Assembly (NCBI RefSeq): GCF_026262505.1
Contig: NC_067207.1
Location: 28,302,082 to 28,366,081, forward strand
Reading direction: 5' to 3'
DNA from: Trichomonas vaginalis G3
Taxonomy: Eukaryota; Parabasalia; Trichomonadida; Trichomonadidae
DNA length: 64,000 nt
The notes beneath the pieces are model-generated. The model saw only the letters and a program-made list of their open reading frames with translations, ran no database searches and was not told the origin of the DNA. Shown here piece after piece: positions 57,575 through 64,000 of this stretch. Each line of letters opens with the position of its first letter. Position 1 is the first letter of the stretch. Position numbers and translations under genes: made by a program.

Positions 57575-58261
57575 CTAAAGTTCTTCTGTATAAGATTTAT
57601 CACTACTGAAGTAAATAGATGGATAATTAAGGACATCAAAGGTTTCTACAGTATCTTTAAGAGTCCATTCATCTCCATACTGTATAGAATAAGTATGGAA
57701 GTATGGAGGATCACATATAAAGAAAACATTGGGAAGATCTTTATACTCATTGAAGAGTATTCTCCAATCTTTATGAACAATAGTTAAACCTTCAAGATAG
57801 TCATCTATGTTTTCACCAAATAAGTTAGTATATCTGAGGTATAACACTTTCTTCATTAATGTGTCAAGATCATAGTATTTGTATGCTCCAGAATAGAGAA
57901 GACGTGAACATAATGTATCCCAGTCTATGTATGGAGCTTTACTTATAACTTCTCTGACGATCTCTTTCTGATCAGTAGGAATTTTCTCATCTGGCTTAAC
58001 ATTTATTCTCTCCTTAAGTTCCTTAAGTATTTCATTCGTGTCATGAATGTGTTTCAGTCTATCAACGTAGTTATCATAGTCGTTAGCTATGATCGTTGCT
58101 TTTGGGAACATAATATGCAACAGATGAGAGATATAGAGAGAACCACCAAAGAGGTCAACGAAGACATAATCCCCTTTGATGTCTTTGAGTATGTCGATAA
58201 GAGCTTTCCTGATCTTCGACTTATTACCTATGAAAGGTAAAGGAGGTTTGGTAAAAATCAT
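57575..58261 (-). CDS. Dam-family (D12 class) N6-adenine DNA methyltransferase
   Basis: 228 residues from ATG 58261. Motif X/I: PPLPFIGNKSKIRKALIDIL, then YVFVDLFGGSLYISHLL (the FxGG SAM-binding loop). The variable target-recognition part follows, with DWDTLCSRLLYSGAYKYYDL. Motif IV, FFICDPPYFHTY, has the DPPY catalytic core of adenine methyltransferases. The family methylates adenine, often in GATC, using S-adenosylmethionine. N6-methyladenine is known from the T. vaginalis genome, with Maverick-related methyltransferases among the candidates. The C-terminal end looks shorter than usual. Local DNA is rich in GATC. Confidence 0.85.
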   Translation of the reverse strand: MIFTKPPLPFIGNKSKIRKALIDILKDIKGDYVFVDLFGGSLYISHLLHIMFPKATIIANDYDNYVDRLKHIHDTNEILKELKERINVKPDEKIPTDQKEIVREVISKAPYIDWDTLCSRLLYSGAYKYYDLDTLMKKVLYLRYTNLFGENIDDYLEGLTIVHKDWRILFNEYKDLPNVFFICDPPYFHTYSIQYGDEWTLKDTVETFDVLNYPSIYFSSDKSYTEEL

Positions 58262-58285
58262 TTATATGGTAATAAAAATAAGTGT

Positions 58286-58456
58286 TTACTTGAGACAATA
58301 ACCTCTGTTGAGTTTGTAGAACAAGATCAGAAGTACGATCAAGTTCAAAACAACACAAATGGCTAGGATTGCGTTACCAACAATCTTTGTCTTTTCCCAG
58401 CAAGACTTCTTCTTTGGTTCATGTGCTGCTTCGACATCACTGTATGGCTCGGACAT
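58286..58456 (-). CDS. Single-pass membrane protein, 56 aa
   Basis: Start set at ATG 58456 (MSEPYSDVEAAHEPKKKSCW); the frame is open to an ATG at 58480, but TCATGACACTTTTT there suggests transcription starts in between. One strong hydrophobic helix, NAILAICVVLNLIVLLILFY, is followed by a basic short end. Positively charged before and after the helix. Perhaps a virion membrane or holin-like protein; this is speculation. Confidence 0.55.
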   Translation of the reverse strand: MSEPYSDVEAAHEPKKKSCWEKTKIVGNAILAICVVLNLIVLLILFYKLNRGYCLK

Positions 58457-58493
58457 TAACTTAAAAAGTGTCATGACCACTTCATTTTTGATG

Positions 58494-58863
58494 AAGTCAA
58501 CAGCTTATGTCCACTTCCTCCCACAAGCACTTGAGGGACAAGAGAAGGTCATCATTGACTACCTTCAAGCCACTGAGAAGCTCCAAAAGCTTCAAGATCT
58601 CCGCGAAGAGTTCAAGTCCCGCTTGAAACAGGAGAACTTACTGCAGGAGTACATGCTCATTTGTACCCATTACTAGATGGCTCCCATTTACCATCAGAGT
58701 ACACTGCAGCTCTTGATGCACTCAAAGATCTTCGCGATCACCTCCGATCGGTAAAGAAGCCTTCGAGCTCACCATTGAGCAAGCCATCCTCGCCAAGTAC
58801 AATGCAAAGAAGCGGATGCTCGAAGCTCTTGATAAGATCAAGGAGTACGTCGAAACGTTCTAA
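58494..58863 (+). pseudogene. Maverick helical protein locus
   Basis: ATG 58494 follows an initiator TCATTTTTG (58485) by only a few bases. Helical, charged sequence: VIIDYLQATEKLQKLQDLRE, then EYTAALDALKDLRDHLRS and a final NAKKRMLEALDKIKEYVETF. More than one frame carries the signal, so the locus is not whole. Codons are G/C-rich, like the left part of the left Maverick. Divergent from the membrane-protein gene. No family recognised. Confidence 0.5.
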
Positions 58864-58971
58864 AATAATTACTTGAGTAAACAATAAGTTTTATTGAGTA
58901 AGTCTTGAAACATTTGTGCTTTTGTTCTTGTTTGAACAACCATATTTAACATTAGATAAAAAATTTTTTGG

Positions 58972-59553
58972 TTAAACAATAACATACTTAAGACATAAAT
59001 TATACCTACTTATTAACTCAGTATATTGTGCATTATATGCATACTTAAACTCTTGAGCAATATTGTTCTCATCAATGATTCTGATCTGAGCTATTTTTGA
59101 GAAAGGTGGTGGAATACCACAACATGTGATGTCTGGGTCCAGTAGGTCTATTTCACACTTGAACCCAGTCATTCTGTGAACAACTTCTTCCAAGTCTGGC
59201 TTAGGTAGTAAGATCTGATCTTTGCTCACTAAGTTAGAAAAGAGCTCTTTGTCTTGGTCTAGAAGTATCTTCTGGTATATACTAAGTAAATACTCTTCTA
59301 CACCAATCCTCGATGAAGTCTCCACAGATCTCGATGAGGTCAGGTTGGAAGTTAATGGACTTAAAGGAGGAGGATACATTGGTGCTTCTGAGTTCGTAGT
59401 TGTTTCCTCTTTTTTTATCTCTGTTGGAGCATCACTTACTGTACCAGATGGATAGTTCTTTATCACAATGTTATTAGTTGTTCTTGAATCAACATTGCTT
59501 GTTGGTTCAATTGGAAGATTAGCTGCACCATAAAGAATTGACTTCGATCTCAT
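58972..59553 (-). CDS. Maverick (L/I)xPxIxCCG family protein, whole-looking
   Basis: 193 residues from ATG 59553 (MRSKSILYGAANLPIEPTSN). Ser/Thr/Pro-rich linker to ~85, a helical region (YLLSIYQKILLDQDKELFSN), then VVHRMTGFKCEIDLLDPDIT CCG (shown in two parts) and IPPPFSKIAQIRIID, ending NLCLKYVIV. The best-preserved of three homologues in the window. The conserved N-terminal ~35 residues are nearly identical to 48797-49410. Function unknown. Divergent from 59589 with a 35-bp gap. Confidence 0.7.
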   Translation of the reverse strand: MRSKSILYGAANLPIEPTSNVDSRTTNNIVIKNYPSGTVSDAPTEIKKEETTTNSEAPMYPPPLSPLTSNLTSSRSVETSSRIGVEEYLLSIYQKILLDQDKELFSNLVSKDQILLPKPDLEEVVHRMTGFKCEIDLLDPDITCCGIPPPFSKIAQIRIIDENNIAQEFKYAYNAQYTELISRYNLCLKYVIV

Positions 59554-59588
59554 TTGTTATGAGTAAAAATTGTTTTATTCTCATATAA

Positions 59589-59942
59589 ATGACGAACATT
59601 AACCCAGAGAACAACACAGAATATACTGCAACAGGAGTTGTTTACAATGATCTAGATCAGATCGTCCAACTCAAAGCCCCAAGAGGAAGGAATTTAATAA
59701 GACAACCTCCACCAAAGATATATGTTGATGATGGTAGTAATGGGTTCAACTTAGTGTATCATTACTCATATCCTCAATATGCAAAAATTGGGTCTACCCC
59801 AAACGTGACAAACCATTATATGAACCTTTATGATGAAGCAAGGTTTCATGCACCAACGAAGAAAGAACCTGATGCATCAAGATTACATGAATTCGCAGAC
59901 CATGATGGTTATAGCGATTACTCAATGCCTGTAAGACTTTAA
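59589..59942 (+). CDS. Maverick KIYV(D/N)DGS family protein
   Basis: 117 residues from ATG 59589, preceded by an initiator-like TCATATAA. Contains YTATGVVYNDLDQIVQLKAP, PPKIYVDDGSNGFNLVYHYS and a His/Asp-rich end (LHEFADHDGYSDYSMPVRL). Homologue of 48370-48771. Followed after 13 bases by the integrase on the same strand. Confidence 0.65.
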   Translation: MTNINPENNTEYTATGVVYNDLDQIVQLKAPRGRNLIRQPPPKIYVDDGSNGFNLVYHYSYPQYAKIGSTPNVTNHYMNLYDEARFHAPTKKEPDASRLHEFADHDGYSDYSMPVRL

Positions 59943-59955
59943 CGTTAATAAAAAA

Positions 59956-61023
59956 ATGACTGTTGGTAAACAAGAAAAAACTTTAATACAAGAGGATTTG
60001 ATGCTACCAATATATTCAACTGATATGGGAGCTTATCAATTCGATACATTTGAGAATCCTGGTGGAACACCACCATATTTTCTTTTGTTCATCAATGTAA
60101 ACAGTAGAAAAGGTTATGCGTTCCCAATGAGTGAAAAGAACTCAAACAATGTTCTAAGTGCAATGCAGAAGTTCATTTCACAAGCTACAGGTGAAATGAA
60201 GCCTACAATACTTACTAGTGATGAAGACCCAGCTTATACGACACAAAATGTTCGAGATCTGTTGGTCAGTCATAACATTGAGCACATGACGACACAGAAA
60301 TACAATCATAACATACTAGGTATTATTAATAGGTTCTGTAGAACTATTAGAACTATGTTACATATGAAGTTAAACCTCAAAGAAGGTGATAAAACACCAC
60401 CTTTCACTGCAGATACAATGAGACAAATTATTAATGACTACAACACTGAATATCATTCAAGCACACAACAAAAGCCTGATGATTTCACAGAAAAGGATAA
60501 TGAGGAATATATAAAGAAGCAAAGATTGAAAGAAGAGTATGTCAGAAAAAATAACCTTTATAACTTAAGACCTGGTCAAAAAGTTCAAGTCATAGTTGAA
60601 CCAAGAACATGGGGTAAAGGTAACCAACAAAGAAGACATCTTGATCCTTCTTATTATACAGTTGATTCAGTTGATACAAGTGCATACTTGTTAAGAGCAA
60701 AAGATGGAAGTGTTGCAAGATATCCACGTTATCAGATATGGACAAAAATAGAGCATGGATTAAAGCAAGGAGAAACTTTAGATCAAGGAAGACACGGTGC
60801 TGTTAAAAGTATTGATGGTCATGAACTTGTCGGTAATGATGTAAAGTATGATGTTACGTTTGAGAACGAAAATACAGGAAAAGTGACAGGTAGAGGTATG
60901 CGTGAAGGTAATCCAAACAGGTTGTCACAAATGGAAGTACAGTATTGGAGGAAAAATATTAATGAAGGTCATGTTAAAGATATGCCTAGTTTTCTTGAGA
61001 AGTATCGTGGGTTTCGAGTTTAG
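59956..61023 (+). CDS. Maverick integrase (retroviral-type)
   Basis: 355 residues, whole-looking. The core has LPIYSTDMGAYQFDTFENPG (first Asp), ILTSDEDPAYTTQNVRDLLV (second Asp) and KYNHNILGIINRFCRTIRTM (third motif region), the arrangement of Polinton c-integrases. A C-terminal SH3-like and chromodomain-like part follows (NLRPGQKVQVIVEPRTWGKG, DPSYYTVDSVDTSAYLLRAK). The N-terminal zinc-binding part typical of retroviral enzymes is not seen; the start may be shortened compared with the 53426 fragment. The family joins element ends to target DNA. Confidence 0.85.
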   Translation: MTVGKQEKTLIQEDLMLPIYSTDMGAYQFDTFENPGGTPPYFLLFINVNSRKGYAFPMSEKNSNNVLSAMQKFISQATGEMKPTILTSDEDPAYTTQNVRDLLVSHNIEHMTTQKYNHNILGIINRFCRTIRTMLHMKLNLKEGDKTPPFTADTMRQIINDYNTEYHSSTQQKPDDFTEKDNEEYIKKQRLKEEYVRKNNLYNLRPGQKVQVIVEPRTWGKGNQQRRHLDPSYYTVDSVDTSAYLLRAKDGSVARYPRYQIWTKIEHGLKQGETLDQGRHGAVKSIDGHELVGNDVKYDVTFENENTGKVTGRGMREGNPNRLSQMEVQYWRKNINEGHVKDMPSFLEKYRGFRV

Positions 61024-61222
61024 CTTGTAAGTCCTTTATTTTTGTTTCATACAATGAGATCTTCCTTCTGATCTGTTCATCATTGAGAGGTTGCTTGACT
61101 TTACGGAACTGTACACGTCCGTCTTTCATTGTATGTACATAATATCCATCAGGAACCTTACCATCTTTTATATATTCAGTTAACCACTTTTGTTTAGTTG
61201 ATGCTTTAATGACTTGACTCAT
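60986..61222 (-). CDS. Maverick hypothetical protein, 78 aa
   Basis: Starts at ATG 61222 (MSQVIKASTKQKWLTEYIKD) with GYYVHTMKDGRVQFRKVKQP, a small beta pair, then a coiled-coil end. Overlaps the integrase 3' end tail to tail and touches the upstream structural gene by four bases, so probably co-transcribed with it. Confidence 0.5.
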   Translation of the reverse strand: MSQVIKASTKQKWLTEYIKDGKVPDGYYVHTMKDGRVQFRKVKQPLNDEQIRRKISLYETKIKDLQAKLETHDTSQEN

Positions 61223-62466
61223 TTCTTACTGGATAAATTTTTATGTTTTTTATCTTTTGACGATTTTTTCTTATCCTTATCTTTCTTCTTGTCCTTGTCC
61301 TTCTTTGATTTATCCTTCTTCTTGTCCTTGTCCTTCTTGGACTTCTCTGCTGCAGGTGGTGTTGGATTCTGTTTGACTTTAGCACTTGGGTCAGGACCTT
61401 GTCTTTGAGACTTAGATATAGATTGTTTAGGAGCTGCTGCTTGTTTAGTTGCTTCAGCTTGTTGTTTAGCTAATTCAGCAGCTTGTTTATCATTCTCTTC
61501 TATTTCCTTTGCACCAGTTGCGACTTCATTCTTGAACTTTTGGAGATTCTCAGCAGCATCCATTACCTTATTCGCTCCTTTAAACAATCCATAAAATTTC
61601 TGCCATGGTGATACTGAAGGTATATTTCCACCAATTGCTGGAGGAACTGATGCTTCAGGAGTTGGAGATGGTGTTTTGTCTGAATTGAGATGCTTTTCTG
61701 CTTCAAGAACTTGTGTAGTATTTTTCTCCAGGTATGCTTTTGCAACCTCCTTAACTTCTGGACGTTCATTATTTACATCCTGTCTTGGTGTTGATGTTTC
61801 AGTAGCGTTTTCCTGAGTTACATTAACAACAGGTTGCTCAACTGCTGAAACATTAGCTGCTTCAGTAATGTTATGAGTAGTTGAAACATTTCCTGATATA
61901 CCTTCTCCTGTTGGAACTCTTGGAGCAATTGTTGTGATGTTCGCCATTGCAGGAGTTGGAGTAGGAGTGTCATCAATCTTTCTGTCAGCTTTCGTCGTTT
62001 GCGTTGTAGTATTTGTTGTTTCATTACCATATTTTGATCTTAGTCTGGTAAGCTCTAACTTCATATGTTCTTCAGGATATGCATACTTATTATATTCACC
62101 CTTAATATTCTTTTTCCATTCATCGTATTTATCTTCTGCTGATTTCTTAATTGATGCTAGTCCGTTTACAGCCAATTCATCAGTACCGTTATCAGTAGTC
62201 TGGTTATATAAAAGATTAGCAGCTGATCTAATTGTGTAATCCGTAAGATTACCAAAACGCTCTATTGTACCTAATGTTGTGTTCTTCAGTTCCTTTCCAA
62301 TTCCTTGTGCAGCATCTTTGACTAAATCAGCACCCCATGCACCAAATTGTCTCACAGGAGCCGCTATTGATGGTGAAGGAGATGGAGATGGCGATGGAGT
62401 TGGTGATGGTGAAGGAGATGGAGATGGTGAAGGAGATGGTGTTGCTGCTTTCGCCTTTCTATCAGC
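61219..62466 (-). pseudogene. Lys-rich structural-type protein region
   Basis: The frame (open in 61219-62355, continuing upstream without a clear ATG to about 62466) has a Pro/Ser repeat, then VRQFGAWGADLVKDAAQGIG, several Asn-X-Thr-rich parts, an Ala/Gln/Lys region and a terminal run of alternating KKDKDKKKDK. It lies on the same strand and immediately after the Pro/Thr-rich region at 62483-63973 and shares low-complexity style with it. Function unknown; the composition fits a virion-internal or scaffold protein. Confidence 0.45.
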
Positions 62467-62482
62467 TTCTTCCTTAGCCTTT

Positions 62483-63973
62483 CTATCTGCTTCTTTTTCG
62501 CCTTTCTATCTGCTTCTTCCTTAGCCTTACGAGCTTTTTCTTTCTTCTTAAGTCCTCTAGTTCTTTACGTTCAGCTTCTTCTTTCGCCTTTCGTTCAGCT
62601 TCTTCCTTAGCCTTACGAGCTTTTTCTTTCTTCTTAAGCTCCTCTAGTTCTTTACGTTCAGCTTCTTCTTTCGCCTTTCGTTCAGCTTCTTCCTTAGCCT
62701 TACGAGCTTTTTCTTCATAATATTTTGTATACTTATCATCAGCCCAATTACCAAGTGATTTGGCACCTGTTAGTATTCCATTTGCGGTTGATGTTGCTGT
62801 TCTTCCGAGCCATCCCCCTACCGCTGAAGCACCATTGCCAATAGCACTACCAGCATTTAAAATTCCACGACCAATCCATATCCCTGGTTTTGCCTTTGTA
62901 TTAAGAGTAAGAAATTCTTCCTTCCTATCTTCAGGTGTAGGATTTGTAACAGTTCTTACAGTATCAACAACAGTGTCAACACTGGTTCCAATAGCACTAC
63001 CAACAGCTGTTGCACCAGTTAGAATACCATGGGTAACTAAATCAGTAGCTCTTGAGACAACATTATCACTCGAGGCTTTCTCTGCTGGATAGTTTGATCC
63101 TTTGTAAGTTCCTGGACCACCTCTATTTGAAGCTTCTCCTTCAACTATTTTCTTCTCTTCTTGTGCTTGTTCTCTGGCAACACTCAATGCACGTTCTTGT
63201 CTTTGAATGTTGTCTTTCTTTAACATGTAACCACCAAGTGTCTGTGGTGGTGTGTTTTTATCTAGTGCAGCATCAATTGCAGCCTTTTCTTTTCGCTTTT
63301 CTTCGTCTAACCAATTTTGAATAGATTCTGCATCAGTTGGTTCAGCTGGAGTTGGAGACGGTGTTGGAGCTTTAGTTGGTGTTGGAGACGGTGTCGGAGC
63401 TTTAGTCGGAGTTGGAGATGGAGTAGGTGCTTTTGTAGGTGTCGGTGATGGAGTTGGAGATGGAGTTGGAGGTACTGTTGGTTCTGGAGTTGGTTCAACA
63501 GTCGGTGAAGGTGTTGGCGCCTTTGTGATTCTTGGAGTTGGCTCTGGTGTTCTAATAGGGGAAGCAGTTGGTGTATTAGCTCTTTTAAGAACCTGTGATC
63601 TTTCCGCTTGATTTGAATCAGATACTGGGTTAGTTGTACTAGGATGTGATACAGGAGTTATTTTTGGTGTAGGTGTTGGTTTATTTAATGTTATACCATG
63701 ACTACTCGACATTGGTGGAGGACCTGCGTGAGCAGTTGGTGTCAGAGTTGGCGTTGGAGCTACTGTAGGAGTTGGCGTTGGAGCTACTGTTGGTTCAGGA
63801 GTGGGAGTTGGTGTTGGAGCTACTGTAGGAGTAGGTGTAGGAGTTGGTGTTGGAGTCGACATTTGTTTTAACCTCTCATTATACCAATTCTCCAAATAAT
63901 AAGCCTCACCCATTAAGTTACTCTGTCTTTGTTTTATAGAAAATTCACCTAACAGTAATTCATCATGAATCAT
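62483..63973 (-). CDS. Pro/Thr-repeat and KEEAER-repeat protein
   Basis: 496 residues, possibly continuing upstream beyond the window. N-terminal ~38 residues ([20 protein letters not shown]) look like part of a folded domain. Residues ~40-210 are [15 protein letters not shown] repeats, encoded by 33-39-bp tandem units (about 63340-63500 and 63720-63860). A middle part has Gly/Ala-rich hydrophobic helices ([40 protein letters not shown]). The end is [18 protein letters not shown] repeats. Stalk-like and membrane-active parts suggest a virion structural protein. Confidence 0.5.
   Translation of the reverse strand: MIHDELLLGEFSIKQRQSNLMGEAYYLENWYNERLKQMSTPTPTPTPTPTVAPTPTPTPEPTVAPTPTPTVAPTPTLTPTAHAGPPPMSSSHGITLNKPTPTPKITPVSHPSTTNPVSDSNQAERSQVLKRANTPTASPIRTPEPTPRITKAPTPSPTVEPTPEPTVPPTPSPTPSPTPTKAPTPSPTPTKAPTPSPTPTKAPTPSPTPAEPTDAESIQNWLDEEKRKEKAAIDAALDKNTPPQTLGGYMLKKDNIQRQERALSVAREQAQEEKKIVEGEASNRGGPGTYKGSNYPAEKASSDNVVSRATDLVTHGILTGATAVGSAIGTSVDTVVDTVRTVTNPTPEDRKEEFLTLNTKAKPGIWIGRGILNAGSAIGNGASAVGGWLGRTATSTANGILTGAKSLGNWADDKYTKYYEEKARKAKEEAERKAKEEAERKELEELKKKEKARKAKEEAERKAKEEAERKELEDLRRKKKLVRLRKKQIERRKRSR
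62515..62713. repeat. About 87-bp tandem repeat, over two copies
   Basis: CTTCCTTAGCCTTACGAGCT recurs at about 62515, 62601 and 62688, each followed by the same Ctt/Ttt-rich sequence; it encodes the [19 protein letters not shown] repeats on the minus strand. Confidence 0.8.
63340..63500. repeat. Tandem GGAGTTGGAGACGG-type repeats
   Basis: Irregular 33-39-bp tandem units encode Pro-Thr-Pro-Ser repeats on the minus strand; a second block with GTTGGAGCTACTGTAGGAGT units lies at about 63730-63860. Confidence 0.75.
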
Positions 63974-64000
63974 TTTCTGCAGCTTTGTCGTGTTTTCTAC

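Larger units (their letters stand above)
56156..64000. mobile_element. Third Maverick/Polinton lineage, runs off the right edge
   Basis: Carries the conserved coiled-coil pair, a Dam-type methyltransferase, CCG and KIYVDDGS families, a long integrase and large repeat-rich structural proteins. Frames are mostly long with a handful of breaks. It is rich in GATC (about 43 by eye in 7.8 kb, most left of 59.7 kb), in contrast to the other two Mavericks. Right end outside the window; left junction with the integrase remnant near 56160 may be a rearrangement. Confidence 0.75.

Overview
The window looks like Trichomonas vaginalis (a parabasalid protist) or a very close relative. The evidence is a hydrogenosomal 64 kDa-type [FeFe]-hydrogenase with a short targeting presequence, a BspA-like leucine-rich-repeat protein, several BTB/ankyrin-repeat genes, intronless AT-rich genes with initiator-like TCA(C/T)TTTT motifs a few bases upstream of start codons, and large Maverick (Polinton) elements at both ends. 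Many maximal reading frames here open at TTG or GTG; where I could, I moved the start to the first ATG behind an initiator-like motif. LAYOUT. (1) 1-16623: left Maverick, truncated by the window edge and treated as a fossil. It holds the end of a protein-primed DNA polymerase B, an HNH-like segment, small lineage genes, an FtsK/HerA-type packaging ATPase, a D5-like SF3 helicase, minor and major capsid loci, a ~1000-residue structural-type protein, and a probable right terminus with a GC-rich hairpin. A small inverted-repeat element nested inside its own kin interrupts it at 3908-5405. (2) 16624-45168: about 28.5 kb of host chromosome. It holds a small coiled-coil protein, a TA-flanked DNA element, a GOST/Wntless-like membrane protein, a BspA-like protein, a rhomboid pseudoprotease, the hydrogenase, a decayed ankyrin gene, a bromodomain+NET (BET-like) protein, a long coiled-coil protein, an EF-hand protein, a probable cytoskeletal protein, a BTB-ankyrin gene, an EDC4-like protein, the TFIIA large subunit, another broken ankyrin gene, a 1.49 kb element with 7-bp target duplications, and an ankyrin fragment cut off by the next Maverick. 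(3) 45173-53968: second Maverick, with packaging ATPase, capsid-type proteins, a phage-like fibre locus and the start of an integrase. It runs into an array of short repeats and a 100-N assembly gap. (4) 54069-55320: another copy of the small inverted-repeat element. (5) 55391-64000: integrase remnant in the opposite orientation, then a third Maverick lineage with a Dam-family adenine methyltransferase, a whole-looking integrase and Pro/Thr- and Lys-rich structural proteins, running off the right edge. MAIN OBSERVATIONS. By eye the left Maverick (16.6 kb) has no GATC at all and the second has about three, whereas the third, which encodes a Dam-like methyltransferase, has about forty. The small nested element has a palindrome plus half-sites iterated at 12-bp spacing at its ends. 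Arm sequence and half-sites change together between copies, and the palindrome centre is GATC outside the left Maverick but GATA/TATC inside it. One Maverick carries a protein ending in a phage short-tail-fibre-like domain. A family with the motif (L/I)xPxIxCCG occurs in all three Maverick lineages, next to a divergently transcribed partner.
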